Program-made: the position numbers and the translations under genes
Part shown: positions 1 through 9,100 of the stretch, in pieces
Position numbering within the stretch: the first letter of the stretch is position 1
Layout of the letters: every line of letters begins with the position of its first letter
The notes under the pieces: model-generated
What the model was told of the DNA's origin: nothing
The model's input: only the letters and a program-made list of their open reading frames with translations
Databases searched by the model: none
NCBI RefSeq assembly: GCF_002005205.3
Contig: NZ_CP019701.2
Coordinates: forward strand, 2,939,351 to 3,003,350
Source: Rhizobium rhizogenes
GTDB lineage: Bacteria; Pseudomonadota; Alphaproteobacteria; Rhizobiales; Rhizobiaceae
Direction of reading: 5' to 3'
DNA: 64,000 nucleotides

Positions 1-584
1 CGCGTCTCACCATTATGGCTGAAGATGAGTTCGAAACTGCCAGCCAGCCAGCTATATGGTTTTCCTGTCGGCATCGGTTCGATTTTGCCGCAGCCATAAA
101 TCATGGTGAGATGTGGCGTAAGCGACGATGCCGCGATGCAGGGAAGGTTTGCCCGCCGGAGCGTCCGCTGCAATATCTTCGACAGGGCGTTTATCTCCGG
201 CATGGCACGGCTGCTTCGCAGCACCAGACTGTTGCGGTTGCCGAAAAGCGATGTTCCATCGAACGTGACCGGAACGGGTCGCGCCTTGATTTCCCCAAGT
301 GCTGCCTTCAGCCTGCCTGTCAGGGCATGTGGCACTGTTTCAAAACATCCGATACAGAGCAGGGTGATGTGCAGAAGCTCCGGCGGATAGGCCGCGCGCT
401 TCGTCCGTCCTTGCGCATGGTGCGACGCATCGGCAAAGATTCTCTCCGCAAGCGCTGCTGGCGGTTTCAGCACGATCAGAATCTTGCTGTTGAAGCGCGG
501 ACTGGATCGGCGTATTCTGTGCGGCCCCAGCCCCTCAAGGAAAAGCTGCTTTAAAGCTCCTTCATCCGCCAACTCGAAACCCAC
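1..584 (-). CDS. 2'-5' RNA ligase family protein (partial, runs off left edge)
   Basis: Reading the minus strand from about 584 to the edge gives one open frame with both signature motifs of the 2H phosphoesterase / 2'-5' RNA ligase superfamily: LHITLL in the first half and PHLTMIYG in the second, about 100 residues apart. Each carries the HxT dyad that acts on 2',3'-cyclic phosphate or 2'-5' linked RNA ends. The N-terminal segment KILIVLKPP is the usual first beta strand. The C-terminus lies outside the window. No ATG is in frame; GTG at 582-584 and TTG at 570-572 are the plausible starts, and neither has a clear ribosome binding site. Family membership rests on the two motifs; the substrate cannot be deduced. 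Confidence 0.75.
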   Translation of the reverse strand, partial: MGFELADEGALKQLFLEGLGPHRIRRSSPRFNSKILIVLKPPAALAERIFADASHHAQGRTKRAAYPPELLHITLLCIGCFETVPHALTGRLKAALGEIKARPVPVTFDGTSLFGNRNSLVLRSSRAMPEINALSKILQRTLRRANLPCIAASSLTPHLTMIYGCGKIEPMPTGKPYSWLAGSFELIFSHNGET

Positions 585-674
585 GACGATGCTCCACGGC
601 CTTTGCCAAGGTCGCAATATTATCACCGCCAGTAAAAAATAAAAGAACAAAAGAAGAACATAAACTGCTCGCTT

Positions 675-1376
675 TTACCATATGCCCGGAAACAGCCGAT
701 AGCGTCTTTCTCGCGCGTAATCGGCGTAACCGGGCAATTCCGCCTGAAGCAGCCGGTCTTCCAGACCGGTGCGCAGGATCAGCAGCACGATGGCCAGGGC
801 CGCGGGAAACAGGGCCACCCAGGAGGCCAATGCGAGCGGTATGCCGGCAAACATGGCGATCGCTGCCGTGTAACCGGGATGGCGCACGATGCCATACGGT
901 CCCGACGTGATCACGTGTTGTCCGCGCTCGCTCTGGATACGGACACCCGGCTCGAAAAACGGATTGACCGCCTGAGCCCAGGCCGTGACGGCGATGCCGC
1001 CGACAAGCAGGATATAACCGACCGCGATGACCCAGGGCGGCATGATGGACCATTCCATCCGGGCGGCATCAAATGTCGCAACCGGAATTTCAGCGGCAAA
1101 CGCCAGCAGGATTGCGGTGACGAGGATCAGGTCCCATCTTTTGGTGCCGGGCTGAAACCGGCTGCGGGCGCGAAAGATGACCGGGTTTAAACGAGCCAGC
1201 ACCAGCGCGGAAAGGCTGAAGGCTGCGACGAGAACTGCAATGAATATCCATCCGGGAAGCCAGTCCATGCGGCCCGCCGGCAGGAAGACGAGTGCGATCA
1301 GGCCAAGCGGCAGGCCGAAGCTGTAGAGGATTGCGACGGTGCGCGACATGGGTTGCGGATCAGCATCGGAAGCCAT
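675..1376 (-). CDS. Isoprenylcysteine carboxyl methyltransferase-family membrane protein
   Basis: Integral membrane protein of about 233 residues with roughly six hydrophobic segments. Its C-terminal signature, GPYGIVRHPGYTA followed by an E..L....YADYARERRYRLFPGIW tail, is that of the ICMT/PEMT-type small SAM-dependent methyltransferases. In bacteria this family methylates lipids or small molecules; the substrate here is unknown. An upstream ATG at 1436 extends the frame by 20 residues, but the ATG at 1376 is preceded by a purine-rich GAGAAGAG and is preferred. It is divergent from the TetR gene at 1703, which makes it a possible target of that regulator. Confidence 0.75.
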   Translation of the reverse strand: MASDADPQPMSRTVAILYSFGLPLGLIALVFLPAGRMDWLPGWIFIAVLVAAFSLSALVLARLNPVIFRARSRFQPGTKRWDLILVTAILLAFAAEIPVATFDAARMEWSIMPPWVIAVGYILLVGGIAVTAWAQAVNPFFEPGVRIQSERGQHVITSGPYGIVRHPGYTAAIAMFAGIPLALASWVALFPAALAIVLLILRTGLEDRLLQAELPGYADYARERRYRLFPGIW

Positions 1377-1673
1377 CGATGTGCTCTTCTCAATGTTTCC
1401 GGCAGGCGGACCAAATCCGCGTCTGTCGGGCTGCATTGTACCCCTCCAAAGTGGAGCCGGGGATCAGAACTCTGTGAGAGACAGATGAAATTCTGTCGAA
1501 AAAGGCCGAAAAGTCAAATATGCGAGCGCCGCTTGGCCGCGATGACGGTGCGAATATCCGCAAAAATTGGATGGCTGCTGCTGCTCTGCGACCTTGTCAT
1601 GGGCCGCCAGCGATCGCCAACGTTGTTTCGATACCGCTTTTGGGCAGCAGAGATAACCGCCTGACGCGGCAAC

Positions 1674-1702
1674 TTGACAATCTACCTACTAGTTGGTAGG
1701 TA
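1674..1702 (+). promoter_or_regulatory. Promoter and palindromic operator of the TetR gene
   Basis: TTGACA at 1674-1679 and TAGGTA at 1697-1702 are spaced by 17 bp as -35 and -10 elements. Between and over them lies the imperfect palindrome ACCTACTAGTTGGTAGGT (1684-1701), the size and style of a TetR-family operator. The -10 directly abuts the first ATG (1703), so the transcript would be leaderless or nearly so, and repressor binding would block RNA polymerase: a simple autoregulatory layout. Confidence 0.6.
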
Positions 1703-2287
1703 ATGGGTATGAAAAATCCACAGACCAAGGCTGATGATATTCTTCGTTGCGCGCGCACCCTGATTATCAGGGGCGGCTATAACAGTTTCAGCTACGCGGA
1801 TATTTCCAGCGTGGTCGGCATTCGCAATGCGAGCATTCACCACCATTTCCCCAGCAAATCGGATCTGGTCCGCAAACTGGTCCAGCAATACAGGCAGGAG
1901 GTTGAAGCCGGTATCGCCGAGCTGGAGCGAAACATCTCCGATCCGCTTGAACAGCTTCGCGCCTATATCGGTTATTGGGAGGGTTGTATCGCCGACGCGA
2001 CCCATCCCTTCTGCGTCTGCGCTCTGCTCGCCACTGAAATACCGGTCCTTCCCGAATCTGTTGTCCTTGAAGTGCGTGCGCATTTTCAAAGCCTCTCGGA
2101 CTGGCTCACCGCCGTGCTGGAACGCGGGGCTGCCCAAGGGCGCCTTGTGCTGACCGGAACAGCGCGAGCCAATGCTGAAATGTTCATGGCCACCGTGCAC
2201 GGCGCAATGCTTTCAGCCCGCGCGCACGGCGATACCGCAACCTTTGGCGCGATAACCCGGCCCATGCTGGAGCGCATCACCGCGTGA
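1703..2287 (+). CDS. TetR/AcrR family transcriptional regulator
   Basis: A 194-residue protein of normal TetR length. The N-terminal helix-turn-helix is clear: residues about 12-55 contain ILRCARTLIIRGGYNSFSY, then ADISSVVGIRNASIHHHFPSK, the recognition helix with the usual HHHF(P)SK tail. The C-terminal ligand-binding domain is not assignable to a particular effector; it holds a cysteine pair (FCVCALL) near residue 112 that could sense thiol or electrophile stress. ATG codons exist at 1703 and 1709. Likely targets are its own promoter, the small membrane protein gene downstream (2430) and possibly the divergent methyltransferase. Confidence 0.85.
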   Translation: MGMKNPQTKADDILRCARTLIIRGGYNSFSYADISSVVGIRNASIHHHFPSKSDLVRKLVQQYRQEVEAGIAELERNISDPLEQLRAYIGYWEGCIADATHPFCVCALLATEIPVLPESVVLEVRAHFQSLSDWLTAVLERGAAQGRLVLTGTARANAEMFMATVHGAMLSARAHGDTATFGAITRPMLERITA

Positions 2288-2429
2288 GGTGGAACGTCGC
2301 CGGGGAGGTGAATGATGACGTGAGCGACATCCCGATCCAGTAAACGGACAGCACTACGCTTCCAGATCAGTCTTCAACAGTCTGCTTCCCGGGTCGCCCC
2401 GTCCTTGTGGAAGAGAAAGGCAATCTCTC

Positions 2430-2918
2430 ATGTTCGGAATTTCTCCGCTTGGCTGGGTCCACACACTCGGCAGCCTGCCGGCCATTCCCGTGGCCGCCTA
2501 CATGTTTGTCCGTTACGGTCGAATCGTTCCCCGATCCACGCCGGGTGTAATCTATTTTGTGTCCATGCTGATTGGCGCTGCAACGGCCTTCCTAGTGGCG
2601 CATCAGCCGGTCAGCTACGCCATTGGCGCGCTGACCATCCTGTTCCTGTTTGCAGGTTACGGAATTGAGCGCATTCTCGGCACAACGCGCATCGCCAGAT
2701 ATGTTGAAACCATCTGTCTCAGTGTCAGCGCGTTTCTCCTGATGGTGCCGACGGCGACCGAGACCCTGCGCCGTGTTCCGGATGGTCATCCCTTTGTCAC
2801 CGATTTGAAATCGCCGCTGCTTCTCGGTGTTCAGGCGGGATTGCTGGCGATCCTCGTGGTCGGCTTGGCTGCCCAGATGATCTACCTCACGCGGCAAAAC
2901 AGAAACGCCGCGAACTAG
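2430..2918 (+). CDS. Small four-to-five-helix membrane protein, function unknown
   Basis: A 162-residue, very hydrophobic protein with membrane segments at about residues 8-25, 37-58, 65-85, 98-117 and 133-155, and a short basic C-terminal tail. I do not recognise a characterised family. An AGAGAAAGG ribosome binding site precedes the ATG. It follows the TetR gene on the same strand after 142 bp and may belong to its regulon. The stop codon lies inside a small hairpin (CGCCGCGA / TCGCGGCG, about 2909-2927) that could end the transcript. Confidence 0.65.
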   Translation: MFGISPLGWVHTLGSLPAIPVAAYMFVRYGRIVPRSTPGVIYFVSMLIGAATAFLVAHQPVSYAIGALTILFLFAGYGIERILGTTRIARYVETICLSVSAFLLMVPTATETLRRVPDGHPFVTDLKSPLLLGVQAGLLAILVVGLAAQMIYLTRQNRNAAN

Positions 2919-2945
2919 TCGCGGCGTCATCGTTTATGCGGCGTC

Positions 2946-2982
2946 CGACACAGTGCCGTTGTCATGGCAACGCACTGTGTCG
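2946..2982. terminator. Strong inverted repeat just outside the left island boundary
   Basis: CGACACAGTG (2946-2955) pairs perfectly with CACTGTGTCG (2973-2982), and the inner CGTTG / CAACG extends the stem to 15 bp with one bulged base and a six-base loop. Read leftward, it lies 11 bp past the displaced guaA stop codon at 2992-2994, so it may be the original guaA terminator, now separated from guaA by the island. There is no clear U-tract on either side, so terminator function is inferred from position. Confidence 0.5.
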
Positions 2983-2993
2983 ATTCAGCCTTT

Positions 2994-3003
2994 ATTCCCA
3001 CTC
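2994..3003 (-). other. Left attachment site of the guaA island (displaced guaA 3' end)
   Basis: The minus strand here reads GAGTGGGAAT followed by AA, so codons GAG TGG GAA TAA: the Glu-Trp-Glu-stop that ends guaA. The same ten bases close the intact guaA at 21358-21367 in the same orientation, and 13 of the 15 surrounding bases agree (ATaGAGTGGGAATaA versus ATcGAGTGGGAATgA). The guaA 3' end is an established target of tyrosine-recombinase islands, so this is best read as the distal att copy. Confidence 0.75.
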
Positions 3004-3387
3004 TATTATCAATAACCATCTTAATGCCTTGAAATCATGTCGCTAAAAATAATTTTGATGTGGATATACCGTCAGCGAACCCGTCAAAACGGCTCAGTTT
3101 TGAAATCATTGAGTTTTTTGGAATAGGGCCCAAAAACGAACTTTCGGGAACTATCGTCAAGCGAGTAACGCAGGAGATAATTCGACTCGATCCGTTCATT
3201 CCGCCGATTCTGCGCTATGACCCTATTCACAAGACTGCCGTTTGTCACGTAGGCCCTATGATCTGCCCCTTCCGGCGTCGCACCTAAACTTGGTGCTCAC
3301 GATGATGAGACAGATCCAAACCGCCGACCGAGGTCAAAGCACCATTTCCACTGGCTCCGCCGCCAAAGCTACTATGTTGGGGCTGCG
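3004..3387. other. AT-rich island edge without a convincing gene
   Basis: This 384-bp stretch is lower in GC than its surroundings. It carries one copy of the 9-mer ATACCGTCA at 3066-3074, 62 bp inside the left attachment site, matching the four copies near the right end. A 75-codon frame at 3060-3287 on the plus strand lacks a ribosome binding site and any recognisable domain, so I do not call it. The downstream end of the leftward defence operon must terminate here, but I see no clean intrinsic terminator. Confidence 0.5.
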
Positions 3388-4143
3388 CTACCATTGAGAT
3401 CGTGCTCTCTCGCGATGGCGGGCTAGCCGTCCGCGATGCTTGTCCGTGAGCGGAACAGGGGCGTTCCAGCGTAATTCGGTGTGCGCCTGCTCGCTGAGTG
3501 AGGGAGAGAATTCAGGCTTGCCTTCGCCGTCGAAGGTCACGAGCGCGCGATCGAAGGCGGCATCCCACAGCGCTGACAGCAGCAAGCCATTATGCACGTC
3601 GAGCCGTTCGGCGTCGCTTTCGCAGTCGGCCCAAGGGATGATGTGCGATGCGCGTAGCAGGGCCGGATCGGAGATCCCAGTCAGAGGGCAACGCCCCTGC
3701 CAGTAGTCCATCAGGCGGTCGCGAAAGATGTCTTGTCCGATACGCTGCACCACCAACCGCTCGACCTCGGTGGTTCGAGGCAGGTCTGCTACGCGCCGCT
3801 CGAACTCCCGGAGGGGGGCGTCGGGAAGGCTGATCGCCAAGGCATAGACGCGATTCAGCGCCGCGTAGAGTTCGCCCAGCGCATTGAAGGCGTAGCGCCG
3901 TGTGCCGGGGCCGGACATAACGGCGGCTGGCCAATCCAGTTCCGCGACGACACCGGCATGGTCGGTGGCGAGAAACCACGGCCCATGACTGCTTTCAGCA
4001 GCCAGATAAATGGCGCCGTGCGCCGTCGTGGACGCAAAGGCCCGCCATCCGGCTTCTTCGCCCAGAACACGGCGAAAGCCGTTTTGCGAGGCGGCTTTCT
4101 CACATTCTTCCCGGACGATGAAGGATTGGGGAGCTTCAAGCAT
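3388..4143 (-). CDS. HNH endonuclease, last gene of the defence operon
   Basis: A 251-residue protein. The C-terminal half is an HNH nuclease of the HNH_2 type: CPLTG at 152-156, ASHIIPW with the catalytic histidine at 167, an asparagine at 185 in the DVHNGLLLS segment, and LWDAAFDR at 192-199. The N-terminal ~130 residues are unassigned and may be a recognition or partner-binding domain. The ATG lies only 7 bp after the stop of the ATPase gene, so the two are surely co-expressed. As the only clear nuclease in the operon, it is the likely DNA-cutting effector. An ATPase-HNH neighbour pair recalls Septu (PtuA-PtuB), though I cannot show direct homology. Confidence 0.85.
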   Translation of the reverse strand: MLEAPQSFIVREECEKAASQNGFRRVLGEEAGWRAFASTTAHGAIYLAAESSHGPWFLATDHAGVVAELDWPAAVMSGPGTRRYAFNALGELYAALNRVYALAISLPDAPLREFERRVADLPRTTEVERLVVQRIGQDIFRDRLMDYWQGRCPLTGISDPALLRASHIIPWADCESDAERLDVHNGLLLSALWDAAFDRALVTFDGEGKPEFSPSLSEQAHTELRWNAPVPLTDKHRGRLARHRERARSQW

Positions 4144-4150
4144 TGGCGGC

Positions 4151-6133
4151 CTACAAATCGCGCGCCACCAGTCGTTCCGAACCTGGCGCCCCTTTCAGGG
4201 TCAGCCTTAGCCAAGGATCGCAACGGAGATCATCGGGAGGGCGTGTCGTGGTCGTCACGATATACTGAAAGGCCGCTGCTTCGGTCATTGTCTCCACCTC
4301 ACGCATCAGGCGGAACAACTCGTCGTAGATGCTGAGGCCGAGATCAGCCTCGCGGGGACTATCGTGAACGAGGAACGCCGGGAGGCATGTTGCGCCCTCA
4401 ATGCTCAGGCAGAGGCAGGCAAGGTCGAATGCCAGCACCTTTAAGGATTCGATAGCGGCTGTTCGGCGATCTCCATCGACATCGACGACAATTTCGAGTC
4501 CGTTGCCGCTCAGAGTAACCGTCCCCTTCGCGCTTTCGTTGACCAGACGGCGAATGATGGCCGAGAATTTCTGCGTTATCCTGCCGAAAGTCAGCCCTTG
4601 CTTATCGCGGAAGGCGGCGAGCCTTTCGCGCTCCTTGACCAGATTGTCCTCAAAGCCCCGCAACCGCTTGCGCAGATCATCCCGTTCGGCCGATAGTTCG
4701 CCAAATCGCTCGACGCCTTCCTTGAGACGGGTCGCCGCCTGCCATGCGGATGTGCGCGCATCACGGACGTCCTCAATGGCTTGGGCGCGTTTCTCTGCCT
4801 GCTCAACTTTCTGCTTGGCCAAGGCGATGACGGGTTGGAGAGCTTTCGATCGCGTTTCCAGATCGCCGATTTTCTTCTGCTGCTCGCCGATTTCCTGGCG
4901 CTTCGTCTCAAGCCGGGCTCGGCATTCCGCCTCGTTGTGCAGCCTGTGGGAAAGGCCGCACCCCTCCGCCAAGACTCTATCGATCGGCACTTCGCAGATC
5001 GGGCATACCTGACTTGCCGCGTTTGCCGCCGCCGCTGAAAGGCCAGGGATTTCGCTGGAAAGCAGAGTGAGAACCTGCTTCTCGGCCGGTAACTGCGCAT
5101 CCAGGCTAACCCGTTCTTCGTTTGCCTGGTTCAGTTCGCCGTTAGCCTCCTGCAATGCCTTCCGGGCTGCTGCCAGCTCAGAGGTGTTGCCGCTCGGAAG
5201 TTGAGCTGCGGCGGCAAGCCGGTCGTCGGTCGCCTTCCGAAACACTTCCAAGAGCAGAGGCATTTCCGGCAGGGTCTGTTCACCGAGGCCGAGTTGGTCG
5301 ATCAGCCGGGCGTGGCGGCGACCGAGATCCCAAGCAATGTGAGATATTTCGCGCTCCGCATTGGCGACATCACCGCGCAGCGTTTCCTCGTTGCGCCGGG
5401 CCTGCTGCTCCTCTTCCGTGATCGCCATGAGGAACGCGCGAAGCGCCTCGCGCCGAGGCCCGGTTTCGCGCCCACTCGCCGGTATCGGCGCATCGGAGCC
5501 GGAGGCGGGAGAACGCCAATCCAGAACGTCATCGAAACGGCATTCCTGATCGCGCGTCAGCCAGGCGAGCGCGATCGGCCAGGCCTTCTGCCCTGGCTGA
5601 AGACGAGCCAAACTCGCGGTAGAGGGTGTGACGATAGCCTGCTCGATGGCTTCGATCAGTGGGTCGATGCTTGTCGTCGCGCCATCGCCTGCGGCGATCT
5701 CATCGAGATTGCCACCCGCGATGGCGACATGGCGACGCCGGATGCCCAATGGCCGGACAACTGCCCAGCATACACCATCGAGCATCACCTCGGCGCCCAC
5801 GATGCCGTTGGGGAAAGCGATCGCAATCCGCTCCCGCTGGGTCTCGTCGGCGAAACGCTGTTCGCCGAGACAGTAGCGCAGCAGACGGCAAAATAGCGAT
5901 TTTCCGGCTCCGTGACCGATGGAGCGCGCGCCGCTGGTATTGTCGTCATCGGAACCGTCGGGCGACCAGATAATGTTGAGTCCAGGCCGAAGTAGGATGT
6001 CCTCACGGATTTTCGGACCACCGGGCGCTTCCCAGAGCGCCATGCGACGCACCCAAAGGCGCGGCTCCTTCAGACCTGACGGAGCGGTCAGGCTGAGTTT
6101 CGGAGGGGCGAACATCTCATGCTGCTGCGGCAT
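4151..6133 (-). CDS. Rad50/SMC-like ATPase with a CPxC hook
   Basis: About 660 residues from the ATG at 6133. A Walker A motif (GHGAGKS, residues 73-79) near the N-terminus and a Walker B-like FLVHDSPRE (587-595) near the C-terminus flank a long central region rich in Glu, Arg, Ala and Gln, with heptad-like coiled coil on both sides of CPIC (377-380). This is the split-ATPase, coiled-coil and zinc-hook plan of Rad50-type proteins. Other in-frame ATGs are 6157 and 6115; the last starts 1 bp after the methyltransferase stop, so translational coupling is likely whichever is used. It probably senses or holds DNA structure and gates the neighbouring HNH nuclease; that role is inference. Confidence 0.8.
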   Translation of the reverse strand: MPQQHEMFAPPKLSLTAPSGLKEPRLWVRRMALWEAPGGPKIREDILLRPGLNIIWSPDGSDDDNTSGARSIGHGAGKSLFCRLLRYCLGEQRFADETQRERIAIAFPNGIVGAEVMLDGVCWAVVRPLGIRRRHVAIAGGNLDEIAAGDGATTSIDPLIEAIEQAIVTPSTASLARLQPGQKAWPIALAWLTRDQECRFDDVLDWRSPASGSDAPIPASGRETGPRREALRAFLMAITEEEQQARRNEETLRGDVANAEREISHIAWDLGRRHARLIDQLGLGEQTLPEMPLLLEVFRKATDDRLAAAAQLPSGNTSELAAARKALQEANGELNQANEERVSLDAQLPAEKQVLTLLSSEIPGLSAAAANAASQVCPICEVPIDRVLAEGCGLSHRLHNEAECRARLETKRQEIGEQQKKIGDLETRSKALQPVIALAKQKVEQAEKRAQAIEDVRDARTSAWQAATRLKEGVERFGELSAERDDLRKRLRGFEDNLVKERERLAAFRDKQGLTFGRITQKFSAIIRRLVNESAKGTVTLSGNGLEIVVDVDGDRRTAAIESLKVLAFDLACLCLSIEGATCLPAFLVHDSPREADLGLSIYDELFRLMREVETMTEAAAFQYIVTTTTRPPDDLRCDPWLRLTLKGAPGSERLVARDL

Positions 6134-9100
6134 GGGCGATCCAGTCCCGGACCTCATCCGGCATGGAGGAAACGGTCGAATCGAGATCGAGCGAGCGTAG
6201 CGCCTCCAGCGCGAAGCTCGCTCGCCCGTCCGGCCATCCGGCGGTGTCGAACATGTCGAGGCCCGGCCCTGGCGCCCATGTCCCGGCCGACAGGTCTTCG
6301 ATCAGGCGGCCGTTGCCGCGGTGATTGGACACGGAAGTGCCCCAGCCCTGATTGGTGCGCGCCGCGAAGCCGACCACATTGCCGGTCCTTGGCTCCGCTT
6401 CCTGCCCGACCAGCCGTTGCCACTCTTGTGCTTGGGCCGCTGGGAGCAGCGCTGTCAAAAGGTGCGGTTCCAGGACCAGTGCCGCAGCAAAACGAATGGT
6501 TTGCCGTGGTGTTGGCCCGATGATGACCTTCAGGATCGCGGTCAGAGCAGCACCTGCGTCGTGTGGCTGCTGTGTAGCTCGTGCCCATGCGCCATCCAGC
6601 AGGGCGGCCGGAGCGGGCTTCGCCTCGGCGATTGTCAGACGATCCCACGCTTCTTCTATCAATCGCTGAGTTCGAAACTCATTGAATTCACGGTGCTCGC
6701 GATTGCGAAGCGCCTTGAACGTCTCGATGCCGCAATCCTCTCCGAGAATATTGTCGGGATCGAGGATATAGAGCATCTCATTTTTTCCCAGCCCATAGAC
6801 TTCCCGCGCTACCAGAACGTCGATCTCAGCGGCCAGTAGAGCACGACGATCGGGGTCTTCAACGACTTCATCGGGTGATAACAAAATTCCGGCTTCTACG
6901 GCTGCCTCACGGAACGCCTGCATTTCATGACCAACAGCACACAGCGCGCAAACGCGGCGCACGATTTCGATTGCGGCCGGGGTCCCAGCGAAAGTCCTTG
7001 GGAAAGGCAGGCTATCCATAACCGTGTAGGTCATGTGTAATGACACTTTCGGTCGGACGAGAAAATCCATCGCAAATGAGTTTGCAACCCCGAGCCAAAG
7101 AAGCAAGACATCGATTTCAGCATTGGGAAATTCTATTGTCGGTACACTATGGCCGCTCACACTCGCTCCCGGCAGAAGAGCAGCAATTAACCCACGTTGG
7201 TTGGTTGGGCTCGCGACATCACCAAACCCGATCCGATAGCGATCAATGCGCCCAGCGAGCTTGTCGGGAATGTTCTCAGGCAGGATGCGCCACTGCGGCT
7301 GAATGCGCTTGTCCGACGAACCGAAAGGCAGGTCATCCCATACGGAAGAGCGTCCGCGACCCGACACATAGCCTTTGGCTCGATAGTCGTAGGCGTCGAT
7401 CATACGCCCTTCAAAAACCGGCAAGCCATCGTCACCGTCAGAAAACAGATCACGGCTGTTACCCATGTGAACTTCGGCCATGTAGTGACGATACGGCGCT
7501 CCATCGACTTCAGACCCGAACTTCGGGTAACGCCCATACATATTCGCACAGACATCAATTTCAGATTGCGCAGCAAACTCCATCACCGCCACCGCATCGG
7601 GCGAAAACTCTTCGACGATTGCCACGGGGATTGAGAGTATGCGCCCTGCCATGAGGCTCTGGAGTTTCGCGGTCGAATTGACACGGAATGCGGCCGGCAC
7701 GCGCGTGGTCTCTCCGCCTTTCCAGGCGACATAGAGGCAGAATTTCATCCGTGTATCGACGGCGGGGAACCAGATTCCCTTGGTATTCTCAAAGCCCGCC
7801 AACCTTTCAAGGCGAAACTTCGTGAAAAGCTCTTTGCGGATAGCTGTCGCGTTGGCACCGTTATACAAGCCTTCTGGCACGAACTGCGCTGCCACGCGCC
7901 CGCTGCGGGTAGCGGCAAGCGCGGTTTCGACAAACATACGATAGACGTTGAAGTCGCCTTTTCCCAGATTGCCCTCGGCAAATAGCTTGTAGCGCCCGCT
8001 TGATTTGATGAAATGCACGGCAGCATAAAGCGATTCACAGTGCCGCTCCCATCGCGTCGCTATTTTGGGATCGAGCAGAAGTTCTTCATATGCCACCTTC
8101 TGTTCCGCCGGAGATAGATGACGAACATTCGGATCATAGGTGGAGAAGAACTCCTTATAGTCAGGACTCATGGTATCCCATGGGGGATTGCCCAATACGA
8201 CGTCGAATCCACCGCGCGCCATTACGTCGGGAAATTCGAGAGGCCAGTGAAAAGCTCGTGCTGTCTCAGTTACGTCCGTCGCAGCGCCGGCCAAGGGGCC
8301 GAATGGACTTACACCTCGCAAAAGCTCCCAGATCGTGCCTGAAGTAGGCACGGTTTCCGCCCCCCTACGAGGCAAACCATCAGGCCCGGCATATTGTCCG
8401 CCCTCGCGCTTGGAACTCAGGAAGGCAGCGACATAGAAATCACAAGCCCGCGTTAACGTCCATCGAGCAGCACCCTCAGCAGTCAACGTGTGCAGGCGTT
8501 CCGCCTTGGCCTCAATCTGCTCGACGGTATTCTCGGGCATTGCACGCAGCGCTTCGAAGTCACGCATGAAATCGCGCGCGCGATTGAAGCCAAAGCCTTG
8601 TGCAATCCGTCCTTTTTCCGCTGTTTCACGTCTGTTTTTCTGCGCGTAATATCGCGCCACGTCTTTGTTGTCGGCAGAAAGCGGCTTGTAGGCGGCATCG
8701 GGAATGCCGTCCTCCAGCACTTTGAGATCGAAAACGCCGAGCAGCGCATCGCCGCAACGAATTTGCGCATCGAAGAAACCGAGCGGAAGGCCTGGATCGA
8801 CGGTTTCGATCCAGAGAGCAACCTTGGTCAACTCGACCGCCATCGGATTGCGGTCAACGCCGTAGATGCAGCAGCGAGCCACATCGCGCAGAGCATGACG
8901 GAAATCGGCTAGAGCGGGAGTGCCTTCAGCCCGGATACGGGCCAGTCGAGTTGCGATGCGGCGGGCGGCAGCCAAAAGAAAGTGGCCTGATCCGCAGGCC
9001 GGATCGATGATTGCAAGGTTCAGCAGTGCCTGGGCCGGATCATCTGCCTCGGCCTCGGTCTCGTCGAGTACCGGGTCGAGTGCGATGTCGAGGAGCGCCT

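Noticed and set aside
562..1053. Open frame on the minus strand
   Set aside because: It is a frame-shifted shadow of the methyltransferase gene at 675-1376, with Arg/His-rich nonsense composition.
3060..3287. 75-codon plus-strand frame at the island edge
   Set aside because: No ribosome binding site, no domain, and the frame includes the putative arm site; it is probably chance in AT-rich DNA.
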